A DNA stretch of 64,000 nt. Source: an uncultured Pseudomonadales bacterium. GTDB taxonomy: Bacteria > Pseudomonadota > Gammaproteobacteria > Pseudomonadales > Pseudohongiellaceae. Of the stretch, positions 49,011 through 61,404 are shown piece after piece. Made by a program: the position numbers and the translations under genes. The notes beneath the pieces were generated by a model. It was not told where the DNA came from, ran no database searches, and saw nothing but the letters and a program-made list of their open reading frames with translations. Positions within the stretch are counted from its first letter, which is position 1, and each line of letters starts with the position of its first letter. The stretch covers positions 110,072-174,071 of the forward strand of contig CASIAB010000010.1 in the NCBI GenBank assembly GCA_949372635.1. The letters are read 5' to 3'.

Positions 49011-49421
49011 CTATCTATCAACTTCGACCGAGCACAACAAGGGCTGCTCACATTCACGTGCATATTCATTAACTTGTGCTGCCTTCGATTCTGCGACGTC
49101 CTTTCCGAACACGCCGCATACGCCCTTTCCTTCAGTGTGCACCTTCAGCATGATTTGGGTGGCGCCCTCCACGTTCATGGAAAAAAACGAGCATAGGATT
49201 TCTACGACGAAGTCCATTGGGGTGTAGTCGTCATTTATTAAGACTACTTTGTACAACGGAGGCTTCTCTAGTTTCGGTTTTTCAGTAGTAGCGGCGAAAC
49301 CCGCGTCATAATCAGTGCGCTCGTCACCGTCGTTGTCGGAATTGCTCGTTCCGATTAAGCGCCGAGACATTTGTAAGGTAATAATTTCTGGGTCGTTTTT
49401 ACTCATGAAATTTCTATTCAT
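49011..49421 (-). CDS. clpS: ClpS, ClpA adaptor
   Basis: ClpS recognises N-degrons and hands them to ClpA. The core has [20 protein letters not shown] (Asn-Asp-Asp ligand pocket), [17 protein letters not shown] and [12 protein letters not shown]. The open frame has 136 residues because of a long, acidic N-terminal extension of about 55 residues, longer than in E. coli. Two start codons, at 49421 and 49406, are possible and neither has a strong ribosome-binding site. It is divergent from cspD and 77 bases upstream of clpA. Confidence 0.94.
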   Translation of the reverse strand: MNRNFMSKNDPEIITLQMSRRLIGTSNSDNDGDERTDYDAGFAATTEKPKLEKPPLYKVVLINDDYTPMDFVVEILCSFFSMNVEGATQIMLKVHTEGKGVCGVFGKDVAESKAAQVNEYARECEQPLLCSVEVDR

Positions 49422-49695
49422 TCAATCTCAGGACTGAATAACTCTGTTGCAGTGTTAGGTTCGGGTCTGACTAGGCCTTCCCCAAGAGAATCTGGATAAA
49501 TTGGCAGGACCTTAAAGTCTTCTAGTATACATTTAAATTGGGCTTACTCCCGCATTTTCAAGCCCTAACCGCGGGCTCAAACAGATTGAATTTGAGACGC
49601 CCGGTTTGACTTTTCCAAATCATTACTGTATAGAAAAAGGAATGGTTACATGCCTAGGCGTAAAAAATAAATAATAAAAACTACGGAGTTCTCTC

Positions 49696-50013
49696 ATGAG
49701 TACCGGGCAAGTTAAATGGTTCAATAACGCAAAAGGGTTTGGTTTTATTATATCCGATGAAGGAGGCGAAGATTTATTTGCGCACTACTCCGCTATCGGA
49801 ATGGAAGGTTATAAGACGTTGAAAGCCGGCCAGCTAGTCTCGTTCAACATAATCGAAGGCCCCAAAGGATTACATGCGACAAATATTCACACAGCCGCCG
49901 GTGTTCCAGCCCCAAAAGATGAGCAATCATCATCCGAGCAGGAATCAAATACCGACGCAGTTGCTAGAGATAATCCCAACAATGGCGCGGCGGAAGAAGA
50001 ATTTCCGACTTGA
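49696..50013 (+). CDS. cspD: Cold-shock domain protein, CspD-like
   Basis: The 105-residue protein has an N-terminal cold-shock domain (GQVKWFNNAKGFGFI is RNP1, DLFAHYSAI is RNP2) and a Gln/Glu/Asn-rich acidic tail of about 38 residues. Its position opposite clpS-clpA is the CspD position. In E. coli CspD binds single-stranded DNA and inhibits replication in stationary phase. A promoter is expected in the A/T-rich 270 bases between it and clpS. GGAG precedes the ATG. Confidence 0.92.
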   Translation: MSTGQVKWFNNAKGFGFIISDEGGEDLFAHYSAIGMEGYKTLKAGQLVSFNIIEGPKGLHATNIHTAAGVPAPKDEQSSSEQESNTDAVARDNPNNGAAEEEFPT

Positions 50014-50182
50014 TGTATGGGCCCTATTTACGGGCCTTTCAGACAGGAGGTTTCTGCAATAGAGACCAGTATGAGCACGGTGGCTGTCAGCGCTCATTGC
50101 TGAAGCTCCGGCGTAATTCACAGCCGGAAAGCAATGACGAAGCTCGACTTCAACCTCCCGCTGCATTACCGATACAAACTAT

Positions 50183-50728
50183 ATGCCCCGGATTTTACTA
50201 TTCAACAAGCCCTTTGCTGTCTTATCTCAGTTCACCTCTGAAACTCCACATCGCGTGCTCGCCGAGTATATCGACCACAAAGGTTTCTACCCGGCGGGCA
50301 GACTTGATAAGGATTCTGAAGGCCTGCTAATTCTTACCGACGATGGCAAGTTGCAGCAGAAAATCAGCAACCCTGAATACGCTAAATTCAAGACCTACTT
50401 GGTACAAGTCGAAGGATTGCTAACCGAGCAGGCATTGAAGAGCCTGGCCGGTGGGGTTGAGTTGAAGGACGGACCCACGAGGCCTGCGCGGGCGCAGCGC
50501 GTTGATAAACCACATATATGGGATAGATATCCACCAATCAGGCAGCGCAAGCACATCCCCACTAGTTGGCTTGAGCTGTCGATAAGCGAAGGTCGAAACC
50601 GACAGGTACGGCGAATGACTGCAGCAACAGGATTTCCTACGCTACGACTTATCCGTATAAAGATTGATGAGTGGGATCTAGGTGAGTTACAGCCTGGCGA
50701 GTTTAGGCTATTAAAAGTGCAGTTATGA
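50183..50728 (+). CDS. rluE: RluE-like 23S rRNA pseudouridine synthase
   Basis: The 181-residue enzyme belongs to the RsuA/RluB/E/F group. The catalytic Asp is in AGRLDKDSEGLLILTDDG, and TYLVQVEG and EGRNRQVRRMTAATGFPTLRLIR are group hallmarks. It has no N-terminal S4 domain and starts directly with RILLFNKPFAVLSQF, which fits RluE (modifies U2457 of 23S rRNA). It is convergent with moaE; their ends overlap by six bases. Confidence 0.92.
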   Translation: MPRILLFNKPFAVLSQFTSETPHRVLAEYIDHKGFYPAGRLDKDSEGLLILTDDGKLQQKISNPEYAKFKTYLVQVEGLLTEQALKSLAGGVELKDGPTRPARAQRVDKPHIWDRYPPIRQRKHIPTSWLELSISEGRNRQVRRMTAATGFPTLRLIRIKIDEWDLGELQPGEFRLLKVQL

Positions 50729-51187
50729 TTTCTGCCAGCGATCCAACGCTGCTTTATCGGTATCACGAGATTCGATCCAGCTGCTCTCGCTTTCAGATTT
50801 CTGCTTCTTCCAGAATGGCGCTTCGCTCTTCAGATAATCCATGATGAACTCCGCAGACTCGAAGGCAGCTTTTCGATGCGCGCTGGCCGTTGCTACTAGC
50901 ACTATCTGGTCATGATTGCAGAGCTCACCAACTCTATGGATGATCCTTGTAGCCAGTAGCGGCCATCTATCCTCTGCCTTTAGCTGAATATCCTTCAAGC
51001 ATTTCTCGGTCATACCCGGGTAGTGTTCGAGTGTCAGTGATTGCACGGCACCGGCGGTATTATCATCGCGATAAATCTCTCGGACTAGACCCGTAAAAGT
51101 GACTATCGCACCGACATCGCCAGCACGAGTGCGAATTGCCGCATATTCATCCCCTAGCGAAAAGTCTTCATTCTGAATGCTAATCAT
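50723..51187 (-). CDS. moaE: MoaE, molybdopterin synthase large subunit
   Basis: MoaE inserts two sulfurs from MoaD into precursor Z to form molybdopterin. The 154-residue protein has VTFTGLVRE, LTLEHYPGMTEK, HRVGELCNHDQIVLVATASAHR and the catalytic Lys in FWKKQ. It ends the operon moaC-moaD-moaE. With modABC and modE at 12799-16311 the window holds two parts of molybdenum metabolism, although no molybdoenzyme gene is seen. Confidence 0.95.
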   Translation of the reverse strand: MISIQNEDFSLGDEYAAIRTRAGDVGAIVTFTGLVREIYRDDNTAGAVQSLTLEHYPGMTEKCLKDIQLKAEDRWPLLATRIIHRVGELCNHDQIVLVATASAHRKAAFESAEFIMDYLKSEAPFWKKQKSESESSWIESRDTDKAALDRWQKS

Positions 51188-51194
51188 TAAATGC

Positions 51195-51464
51195 CTAGCC
51201 TCCAGTCATTGGAGGAAAGAATGCTACTTCATCGTTCTGGCTGAGCGGGTGACTACGATCCACGATAGTTTGATTCACGGCCACGAGGACTTTACTGATT
51301 TTGCTATCACCACTCCCTAAGAAAACGACTTCGAAATGGGGATTAACACTAACTAAGTAGTCGATTAGTGCCTGAACCGACTTTACATCGCGAGGCAAGT
51401 CGAGTTCTTCCTCACTTCTGTTGAGGGCTTCTCTGATACTGGCAAAATATTGAATATTTAGCAT
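51195..51464 (-). CDS. moaD: MoaD, molybdopterin synthase sulfur carrier
   Basis: MoaD is a ubiquitin-like protein whose C-terminal Gly-Gly carries the sulfur as thiocarboxylate. The 89-residue protein has IQYFASIREALNRSEEEL at the start, LVAVNQTIVDRSHPLSQNDE in the middle and ends VAFFPPMTGG, so the functional tail is intact. It lies between moaC and moaE with gaps of six to seven bases. Confidence 0.95.
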   Translation of the reverse strand: MLNIQYFASIREALNRSEEELDLPRDVKSVQALIDYLVSVNPHFEVVFLGSGDSKISKVLVAVNQTIVDRSHPLSQNDEVAFFPPMTGG

Positions 51465-51470
51465 AGTTTC

Positions 51471-51956
51471 CTAGGCTGACTCAGGTCGCTGATAATGACC
51501 GCTGTTTCCGCCGAGCTTCTCATCGAGGCAGATAGCATCAATGATCATATTTTTGTCTACTGCCTTGCACATATCATAGATCGTTAACGCAGCAGCAGAA
51601 ACAGCGGTTAATGCCTCCATTTCCACGCCAGTCTGACCCTTCACTTTGCAAGTTGCGCTTATTAACACGCTGTTGCCCTCCGTATCTAATTCTAGTTCCA
51701 CCTTGATGGAGGTCAGCATCAGCGGATGACACAGCGGGATCAATTGTGAACAATTCTTGGCAGCCTGAATTCCTGCTATTCGTGCTATCGCAATAACGTC
51801 GCCCTTTTTGTGTCCCCCATCTGCGATCAGGCGCAGGGTCTCGCTATCCATACGCACTCTACCAATGGCTGTGGCCACGCGTTGAGTGGATTGCTTCTCT
51901 GTGACATCCACCATCCTGGCATTGCCTTTACTATCTAAGTGCGTCAGTTTGCCCAT
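51471..51956 (-). CDS. moaC: MoaC, cyclic pyranopterin monophosphate synthase
   Basis: MoaC completes the first step of molybdenum cofactor synthesis after MoaA. The 161-residue protein has [20 protein letters not shown] and the catalytic region [31 protein letters not shown] near the end is conserved. It is the first gene of moaCDE and divergent from nudJ. moaA and moaB are not in the window. No molybdenum-cofactor riboswitch was recognised upstream. Confidence 0.95.
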   Translation of the reverse strand: MGKLTHLDSKGNARMVDVTEKQSTQRVATAIGRVRMDSETLRLIADGGHKKGDVIAIARIAGIQAAKNCSQLIPLCHPLMLTSIKVELELDTEGNSVLISATCKVKGQTGVEMEALTAVSAAALTIYDMCKAVDKNMIIDAICLDEKLGGNSGHYQRPESA

Positions 51957-52135
51957 AGTTTCTTAACCGTTATTTGAGAGAGCATTATCCACGTTTTTGC
52001 AAGCGAGCTAAAGTAAAAACCTAAGACGACATTTTAATTTACTCAGCTAGACCATTGATCATGAACGCTTTTAACAGCTAGCATTGCCCTTACCTACAAG
52101 TTTGCCAACCAACTCTCAGCCAGGACTACCTCCAC

Positions 52136-52600
52136 ATGCATCAAATTCCCCATATAACCGTCGCCACTATTGTTGAGCGCGAAGGCAAATTCTTGATGGT
52201 AAAAGAGAATTCGGGAGGCCGACTCGTTTATAATCAACCGGCAGGTCATGTTGAAGTGAAGGAATCTCTACTTGACGCAGCGGTTAGAGAGACTCTTGAA
52301 GAAACGGCCTGGCGGGTCAATCTAGAAAAATTGCTGGGAATCTACCAATATACCTCCCCCGAAAACGGTATTACTTATATACGTCACTGCTTCATTGCCA
52401 AAGCTTTAGAGCCGAGGACTGAAGGCGATTTGGATCAGGACATCGCTGAAGCCGTGTGGATTTCCCTTGAGGACTTGGAGCAGAGAGAATCTGAGATGCG
52501 CAGCCCACTCGTGCTCGAGACGATTCGAGACTACCTGAAAGGAGTTAGTTACCCGCTCAGCGTTATAGTAGTCCCAGACACAATGAAAATTAAGAATTAA
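52136..52600 (+). CDS. nudJ: NUDIX hydrolase, NudJ-like
   Basis: NudJ is a pyrophosphatase acting on thiamine pyrophosphate and nucleoside di/triphosphates. The 154-residue protein has the Nudix box [20 protein letters not shown], extending into T-A-W, with the expected Gly and paired Glu residues. [18 protein letters not shown] at the start and position just before mnmA both match NudJ of gammaproteobacteria. It ends 13 bases before mnmA. Confidence 0.9.
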   Translation: MHQIPHITVATIVEREGKFLMVKENSGGRLVYNQPAGHVEVKESLLDAAVRETLEETAWRVNLEKLLGIYQYTSPENGITYIRHCFIAKALEPRTEGDLDQDIAEAVWISLEDLEQRESEMRSPLVLETIRDYLKGVSYPLSVIVVPDTMKIKN

Positions 52601-52613
52601 AGCTATAGAAACC

Positions 52614-53729
52614 ATGACAAATAGTACCCAACCTAATAAAAACAGTGACACCAAGGTAATTGTTGGCATGTCCGGTGGCGTCGATTCATCAGTGGCTGCC
52701 TATCTGCTTATAGAGCAGGGATATCAGGTGGAAGGCTTGTTTATGAAGAATTGGGATGAGGATGATGGCACCGACTATTGCACGGCAAAGGAAGACTTAG
52801 CCGATGCACAATCAGTCTGTCAAAGCCTCGGCATAAACCTGCATAGCGCAAACTTCGCGGCAGAATATTGGGACAACGTGTTCGAGCACTTTCTCAAAGA
52901 GTATTCAGCCGGTCGGACTCCTAACCCCGACGTACTGTGTAATCGCGAGATAAAATTCAAAGCATTTCTCGAGTATGCGAGCGAACTCGGCGCTGACTTT
53001 ATTGCGACCGGGCACTATGTCAGAAAGCAAGCAATAGATGCAGAGACTTACCTACTAAAAGGCTTGGACAACAATAAGGATCAAAGTTATTTCCTTTGTG
53101 AGGTGGATGAAAGCAGTCTTGCAAAAAGCCTCTTCCCTCTAGGCGAGCTCGATAAGCCTGAGGTGCGCGCAATTGCTTCACGCTTAGGATTGAGAACGCA
53201 TGACAAGAAAGACAGCACCGGAATTTGTTTTATCGGCGAACGTAAGTTCAAAGATTTTCTAGAGCAATATCTTCCTGCGCAGCCGGGAGTTATTGAGTCT
53301 ATAGATGGCAAAGCGATAGGCAAGCATTCAGGGTTGATGTTCTATACCTACGGCCAGCGTCAAGGTCTCGGGATAGGCGGATTAACAGATCATGGCGAGG
53401 CACCTTGGTATGTCGTAGACAAAGATTTGGAGAAAAACGTTTTACTAGTCGCTCAAGGCTCAAACCATGAAATGCTATTCTCAAGCCACTTACTGGCGAG
53501 CAAAGCGGCGTGGACAAATTCAGCACCTTTGGACATGCCGCTCAATTGTACTGCCAAGATTCGCTATCGCCAGATTGATCAGGAGTGCCAAATAAGCATG
53601 CTGGAAGACGGGCAACTGCTGGTAGATTTTACTAGACCACAACGCTCGGTGACACCCGGCCAGTATGTTGTGTTCTATCTGGGTGAACGCTGTCTAGGAG
53701 GAGCAATCATTGAACAATTCTACCGCTGA
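52614..53729 (+). CDS. mnmA: MnmA, tRNA 2-thiouridylase
   Basis: MnmA puts sulfur on uridine 34 of tRNA for Lys, Glu and Gln, with sulfur delivered by the TusBCD-TusE relay also present here. The 371-residue protein has the PP-loop [15 protein letters not shown], the catalytic Cys in [12 protein letters not shown] and the second in [24 protein letters not shown] lies between. Its 3' end overlaps hflD by 20 bases; mnmA-hflD-purB is a conserved gene order. Confidence 0.96.
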   Translation: MTNSTQPNKNSDTKVIVGMSGGVDSSVAAYLLIEQGYQVEGLFMKNWDEDDGTDYCTAKEDLADAQSVCQSLGINLHSANFAAEYWDNVFEHFLKEYSAGRTPNPDVLCNREIKFKAFLEYASELGADFIATGHYVRKQAIDAETYLLKGLDNNKDQSYFLCEVDESSLAKSLFPLGELDKPEVRAIASRLGLRTHDKKDSTGICFIGERKFKDFLEQYLPAQPGVIESIDGKAIGKHSGLMFYTYGQRQGLGIGGLTDHGEAPWYVVDKDLEKNVLLVAQGSNHEMLFSSHLLASKAAWTNSAPLDMPLNCTAKIRYRQIDQECQISMLEDGQLLVDFTRPQRSVTPGQYVVFYLGERCLGGAIIEQFYR

Positions 53730-54411
53730 ACTAACGCGCTGGGAATGGCAAGTCGTAGCTCTAGCTGCTGTTGCGCAGTCGGCTGCTCTGGTTTCCAAAC
53801 TAGCCTTACACGGCAATGCGTCACAGACCGAGTTACTTGCCAGCGTAAACGCCCTGCTAGCCCTTAATCCAAGATCTGAGTCCGATATTTATCCCAATCT
53901 TGGGCATTTAAATCTGGGTCTTCGCACCCTCGATGACATGCTCAGTCTAGGACGCTCGCCAGAGAACACCAGCCTCGTCCGATACACATGGGGGATGCTA
54001 TCAATAAGAAATAAACTCGATATGAACTCTGCCATGCAATCCAATATCCGAGATAGATTACAGTCGATTCAATCGCTGCTATTGGTTCCCGAAAACGCGA
54101 CACCCTGGCGTATGGCAGAGACCGAAAAAACCGACGGGCAGTTGCGACAGGAGCAATCATTCGAGCAGCTTGCCACGCTGTATCAGGATACAATTAGCAC
54201 ACTGTCACACCGCATTCAGGTGCATGGACAAGAGGACTATCTGCAGAACGATTATGTATCGAACCGTGTTCGCTCACTTCTTTTGGCAGGCATTAGATCG
54301 GCGGTACTATGGCATCAGCTAGGTGGACGTCGCTGGCGACTCATTCTCTATAGAAAACGATTACAAGAAACGGCGAGCGCACTCAGACGTCGCCTGCTCA
54401 AATCGATCTAG
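53710..54411 (+). CDS. hflD: HflD, high-frequency lysogenisation protein
   Basis: HflD is a peripheral membrane protein that in E. coli affects phage lambda CII stability; its housekeeping role is unclear. The 233-residue helical protein has [16 protein letters not shown] near the start and [20 protein letters not shown] with [12 protein letters not shown] near the end, both typical. The start is TTG at 53710, six bases after the strong AGGAGGAG within mnmA. It lies between mnmA and purB. Confidence 0.92.
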   Translation: MNNSTAELTRWEWQVVALAAVAQSAALVSKLALHGNASQTELLASVNALLALNPRSESDIYPNLGHLNLGLRTLDDMLSLGRSPENTSLVRYTWGMLSIRNKLDMNSAMQSNIRDRLQSIQSLLLVPENATPWRMAETEKTDGQLRQEQSFEQLATLYQDTISTLSHRIQVHGQEDYLQNDYVSNRVRSLLLAGIRSAVLWHQLGGRRWRLILYRKRLQETASALRRRLLKSI

Positions 54412-57035
<2,624 letters not shown>

Positions 57036-57077
57036 CCATTAACCTTGCGGTACACCGCATCATCGCAAGCACACCTT

Positions 57078-58464
57078 ATGCCGTCTACGAACACCCGATC
57101 TCTACCCTACTGCGCTGACAGCGAGTTTTATATGCGAGCGCTCAATGGCCTTGGCATGCCAGCATTTTTGGACAGCGCGAATCACGGAGGCAGCAGCGGC
57201 AGGTTAGACATCTTAGCTGCAGCACCCATTGCTCACTTAAAAATAGAGAACGGTGCCCTTTCTTGCTCCGACAACGTAGCAAAACTTATAGGAAATTCAA
57301 ACAGCAGCAATGAAGTACTTAACTATATTAGAGTATTAAAAAATGAGTTTCTACCTTCACTTAAATTAGAACCGGCAAATAAGCAGCAGCTAGAACATGC
57401 CGGCGCTGTCATTGCCCACCTAGGCTACCCCACTCTCAATGGCAAAGCTGACTTCTCGATCAATGATGCCTTCGCCGGAATTTACCTTTGGACCCTTGTT
57501 GTAGATCACAATAAAAGAAGCTGCGATTTTAGGATGCACCCAAGTTGCGCAGTCACCACCATCGATCAGACGTTTGCCTCTATCGAACAGTCACTCAGCA
57601 GAACGGCCGCAATGCAGCCTTTTTCATTCTGCCTTGAATCCCCGCTAGTAGGCGGAACCAGCTTTAAGAAGTATCAGAAAGCCTTCGTTGAGATAAAGTC
57701 TCGGATCGAAAGTGGGGATTGTTATCAGGTCAACCTGACGCAGAGTTTCACAGCGAGAGCGCGCGGGGAGCCTCTAGCAGCTTATCTAAAGCTGCGCCGC
57801 GCCACCACGGCACCATTCTCGGCGTATATAGCCTGGAGCAATGGCGCGCTGTTGAGCTTGTCCCCGGAGCGCTTTGTCAGCCTGCACAAAGGCGCAGTCC
57901 TAACACAACCTATAAAGGGGACTCGCGCTAGGGGCGAATCAAACGATGAAGATAAGCGCCTTGCGCGACAATTAGCCGCTAGCGAGAAAGACCAAGCAGA
58001 GAATCTAATGATCGTCGATCTACTCAGAAACGACCTAGGACGCGTTTGCGAAATTGGAAGTATCGAAGTAAATCAATTGTTTTACTATAGAAAGCTTTAT
58101 CAATGTACATCATATGATAAGCGATGTTGCGGGCAGGCTAAGGTCAGACCAAGACGCGCTAGATCTTCTCTCAAGTTGTTATCCTGGAGGCTCGATTACT
58201 GGCGCCCCAAAGCTAGAGGCGATGCGGATCATCAAGGAAGTCGAGCATGACGCGAGACGCGTCTACTGCGGTACGGTGTTCTATATGGGGCCGGATGGCA
58301 CCTTCGACAGCAGCATAACTATCCGCAGCCTACTATGGGAGGCAGGTATGCTTAGCTGCTGGGCAGGAGGAGGTATCGTAGCCGACTCGAACTGCGAGCA
58401 AGAATATCAAGAATGTTTTGATAAAATAAGCAATATCATCAGTGTATTACAGGAGCTAAATTAA
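57078..58464 (+). CDS. pabB: PabB, aminodeoxychorismate synthase component I (frameshifted)
   Basis: PabB aminates chorismate for folate synthesis, the step before PabC at 4015. The first part (from ATG 57078) has LESPLVGGTSFKKYQKAF, GDCYQVNLTQSF, LSLSPERFV, IKGTRARG and IVDLLRNDLGRV, the chorismate-enzyme hallmarks. At 58080-58083 an extra T in a T4 run throws the frame; removing it gives FTIESFINVHHMISDVAGRL, then YPGGSITGAPKLEAM and AGGGIVADSNCEQEYQE to the stop at 58464. The whole protein would have about 461 residues, the normal size. A TTG at 57045 is an alternative start. Confidence 0.92.
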
Positions 58465-58485
58465 GCTATAAGCTGATTTTGAGCC

Positions 58486-59103
58486 CTATACGACTAGATC
58501 GCGTTCACTGGCAGCACAGAATTCCCGTCTGAGTTCTTCATAGCTCTCAACCGCAGGATATTGCGGGAATTCCCCAATAACGTTGTCCGGTGCCCGGAAC
58601 AAGATACCGGCATCCGCCTCTTCTAGCATGGTTGTATCATTATAGGAGTCGCCGGAAGCAATCACTCGAAAGTTAAGTCCATGCAGCGCCTTTACAGATT
58701 CGCGCTTCGGGTCTTTCTGTCGGAGTTTGTAGTCCACGATCCTCCCGTTCTCATCCGCAACCAGACGATGACAAAACAGCGTTGGGAAGTCGAGCTGACG
58801 CATCAAAGGCTGAGAAAATTCATAGAAAGTATCAGATAAAATAATAAGTTGGAATCTTTCCTTCAACCAATATATAAACTCTTTAGCTCCTGGCATTGGC
58901 GCCATTGTTGAAATGACCTCCTGAATGTCCGGGAGGCCTAAGCCATGTTGGTCAAGAAGGGTCAGGCGCTGCTTCATCAACGCGTCATAGTCTGGAATAT
59001 CACGCGTAGTTGCCGCCAACTCATCAATACCTGTCTTCTCTGCAAACCCGATCCATATCTCGGGCACCAGCACTCCTTCTAAATCTAGGCAAGCTATTTC
59101 CAT
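58486..59103 (-). CDS. thrH: ThrH, phosphoserine/homoserine phosphotransferase
   Basis: ThrH is a HAD-fold enzyme first described in Pseudomonas; it has phosphoserine phosphatase and homoserine phosphotransferase activity. The 205-residue protein starts MEIACLDLEGVLVPEIWIGF (DxEG in place of the classic DxD), has LSDTFYEFSQPLMRQL, LRQKDPKRESV and ASGDSYNDTTMLEEA, matching all four HAD motifs. ATG 59103 is chosen because AAGGAGA lies about 11 bases upstream and the family starts at this methionine; the frame is open 10 codons further. Confidence 0.93.
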   Translation of the reverse strand: MEIACLDLEGVLVPEIWIGFAEKTGIDELAATTRDIPDYDALMKQRLTLLDQHGLGLPDIQEVISTMAPMPGAKEFIYWLKERFQLIILSDTFYEFSQPLMRQLDFPTLFCHRLVADENGRIVDYKLRQKDPKRESVKALHGLNFRVIASGDSYNDTTMLEEADAGILFRAPDNVIGEFPQYPAVESYEELRREFCAASERDLVV

Positions 59104-59530
59104 GACGCGCATTTCTCCTTCTGTGGCATTCAATTGTTCGTATTAAGTCGAATTTAATCCGGCGGTCTAAGCCAGCACTGTTATCTAAATGGGCCTTCGC
59201 CGAGTAGTACGCCACTTAAAACAGCATGAATTTAGCAGATATTGCGAAACCGGAACAGCGTTGCAACCAACAGTATTGCTGCCTAATTACTAGATATGGA
59301 TTTTGCAGCGCAGTAAACATCAATATTTAGTCGAAGTATTCATTTAGACTGTCTAAATTCATGCTTTTATTAGAGTTTTTCACGTGGAACATCCCTATCG
59401 ACAGCTCAGTCAACTAGTTTAATTAAACGACTGCAAGTGTCTTCTGCGCCTGCACTTTACCAAGGACAGCAAATAGCCGAGAATATGCCGCACCTCGATC
59501 TCGGGGTAGCCCCTAGCCACGAAGACTCTA
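59104..59530. other. Intergenic region between divergent thrH and cysH
   Basis: About 430 bases without a convincing gene. The 17-bp palindrome at 59342-59358 is the main feature. Promoters for thrH and cysH are expected here; the cysH promoter may be under CysB, but I see no CysB site I can defend. Confidence 0.45.
59342..59358. promoter_or_regulatory. 17-bp palindrome upstream of cysH
   Basis: ATTTAGAC-T-GTCTAAAT is a perfect palindrome with 8-bp arms and one central base. It lies 173 bases before cysH and 239 bases before thrH, in a divergent intergenic region, as expected for an operator. The binding protein is unknown. Confidence 0.5.
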
Positions 59531-60253
59531 ATGACTACAGCAAAAGAAATAGAAGAACTAAACACTCGCCTCAGCAACAGCAAGCCAACGGACATAATCC
59601 AGGAAGCCAGCAAGCTGTGGCCCAATCTAGCTATCTCATTCAGTGGGGCTGAAGACGTAGCCCTTATAGATATGGCTAGCAAGCTGATCGATACGCCCGC
59701 TATCTTCACCCTAGATACCGGCCGACTGCATGGGCAGACCTACGAATTCATTGAAAGCGTGCGTAAGCACTACGAGCTGCCGATCGAGACACTTCATCCC
59801 GACCCACAACAGCTAAGCCGACTCATCCAAGACAAAGGACTGTTTAGCTTCTATGAGGACGGCCACGAGGAATGCTGCGGCATCCGCAAGGTCGCACCTC
59901 TGAGAAGCAAGCTAGCAACTGTAGATGCTTGGATTACTGGCCAGAGGCGAGATCAGAGTCCAACTAGGGGCGAAGTACCCACTATTCAGATAGATAGCAC
60001 CTTTTCTAACCCTGATCACCCTGTTGTTAAGATAAATCCCCTTGCTAACTGGAGTTCAGCAGATGTCTGGAATTATATTCGCATGTTCGATGTGCCCTAC
60101 AACCAACTGCACGATGCTGGCTTTACCAGTATAGGCTGCGGGCCCTGCACTCGTCCGGTAGGACCGAATCAGCATGAGCGAGAAGGACGTTGGTGGTGGG
60201 AAGATGCCACAATTAAGGAATGTGGCCTGCACCGGGGCAACATAGAGGACTAG
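59531..60253 (+). CDS. cysH: CysH, adenylyl-sulfate (APS-type) reductase
   Basis: CysH reduces activated sulfate to sulfite in assimilatory sulfur metabolism. The 240-residue protein has the PP-loop-like [28 protein letters not shown] and the catalytic Cys in KECGLHRG. It also carries the extra cysteines EECCGIRK and GCGPCTRP that bind a 4Fe-4S cluster, which marks the APS-reducing type found in Pseudomonas rather than the PAPS type of E. coli. It lies next to cysB on the opposite strand. Electrons should come from thioredoxin (trxB at 43890). Confidence 0.94.
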   Translation: MTTAKEIEELNTRLSNSKPTDIIQEASKLWPNLAISFSGAEDVALIDMASKLIDTPAIFTLDTGRLHGQTYEFIESVRKHYELPIETLHPDPQQLSRLIQDKGLFSFYEDGHEECCGIRKVAPLRSKLATVDAWITGQRRDQSPTRGEVPTIQIDSTFSNPDHPVVKINPLANWSSADVWNYIRMFDVPYNQLHDAGFTSIGCGPCTRPVGPNQHEREGRWWWEDATIKECGLHRGNIED

Positions 60254-60281
60254 TATATTCTTCTAAAAAGCAGAGACAGCC

Positions 60282-61256
60282 TCACAACACAGGCAGCTGC
60301 ATACCCCTAACAAGTTCATCTACTTCAGCCCTGGTCCTCGCTTCCAGGCTTCTGCGCACTAAATCCCGATCTAGATGTGGGGCAAACATCTCAATAAAAT
60401 CATACATATAGCCACGAAAGTAGCTGTTACGACGGAAGCCAATCTTAGTAGTGCTTGATTCAAACAACGTGCTGGCATCCAGCGCCACCAAATCACTATC
60501 GATCTCTGCATCGAATGCCATGCTGGCTACGATACCAATGCCAAGGCCGAGCCGAACGTAGGTCTTGATAACGTCTGCGTCGGCAGCCGTCAAAACAACC
60601 CGGGGCTTAAGGCCTTGCGCATCAAATGCCTCGTCAAGCTTGGACCTCCCAGTGAAACCAAAAGTATAGGTGACTATAGGATAAGTTGATATTTTATAGA
60701 GACTTAGCTCGTCTTCATCAGCTAGAGGATGACTTTTTGGCACGAGAATCGACCGATTCCAGCGATAACACGGCAGCATGATCAGGTCGCTATACAGCTC
60801 GAGCGCCTCTGTCGCAATGGCAAAATCAGCCCCGGCGTCTGCCGCTACCGCTGATATCTGGGTCGGTGTGCCCTGATGTAGCTGTAATGCGACATCGGGA
60901 TACTTTTTTATGAAGCGTCGAATAATGGGCGGCAATACGTAGCGGCACTGAGTATGGGTTGTTGCCAGTGATAGGCTTCCCCTGCGCTCATTGCTATGCT
61001 CCCGAGCTACCAACTGGATCTTCTCTACCTGCTGCAGGATTTCCCCGCTTGTCTCTAGAATCTCCCGCCCGGCAGGCGTAATTTCAACGAGATGCTTGCC
61101 TCTACGAGTAAATATCTGCAGGCCCAGCTCTTCTTCTAGCAATCTGATCTGCTTACTAATGCCTGGTTGCGAGCTGTACAAGTGCGCCGCCGCCTGAGAA
61201 ACATTTAAGTCTTGCTTCGCGACCTCCCAGATATATCGAAGTTGATGCAACTTCAT
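60282..61256 (-). CDS. cysB: CysB-type LysR regulator of sulfur genes
   Basis: CysB activates sulfate assimilation genes with N-acetylserine as inducer. The 324-residue protein has the winged helix-turn-helix KLHQLRYIWEVAKQDLNVSQ, AAAHLYSSQPGISKQIRLLE and the effector domain with TTHTQCRYVLP (inducer-binding Thr pair) and KSHPLADEDELSLY. Length and motifs match CysB. It is convergent with cysH and divergent from a TauE-type exporter. Confidence 0.94.
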   Translation of the reverse strand: MKLHQLRYIWEVAKQDLNVSQAAAHLYSSQPGISKQIRLLEEELGLQIFTRRGKHLVEITPAGREILETSGEILQQVEKIQLVAREHSNERRGSLSLATTHTQCRYVLPPIIRRFIKKYPDVALQLHQGTPTQISAVAADAGADFAIATEALELYSDLIMLPCYRWNRSILVPKSHPLADEDELSLYKISTYPIVTYTFGFTGRSKLDEAFDAQGLKPRVVLTAADADVIKTYVRLGLGIGIVASMAFDAEIDSDLVALDASTLFESSTTKIGFRRNSYFRGYMYDFIEMFAPHLDRDLVRRSLEARTRAEVDELVRGMQLPVL

Positions 61257-61404
61257 GTCCCACTCTCCTCTGCATTATCCTAAATACAGAGTTTATTCCA
61301 TTTAGTTATAGAAATATTCTTTATTATTCTTTTATTGAATAAATCTTCAGTCTACTCTCGCTCTGTCAATATTAACCCAGAGCTCAAGTCTGACAGATAT
61401 CGAA

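Noticed and set aside
61257-61404. Possible CysB site between cysB and the TauE-type gene
   Set aside because: The region is A/T-rich with several ATTC-like words, but CysB sites are too loosely defined to support a call by eye.
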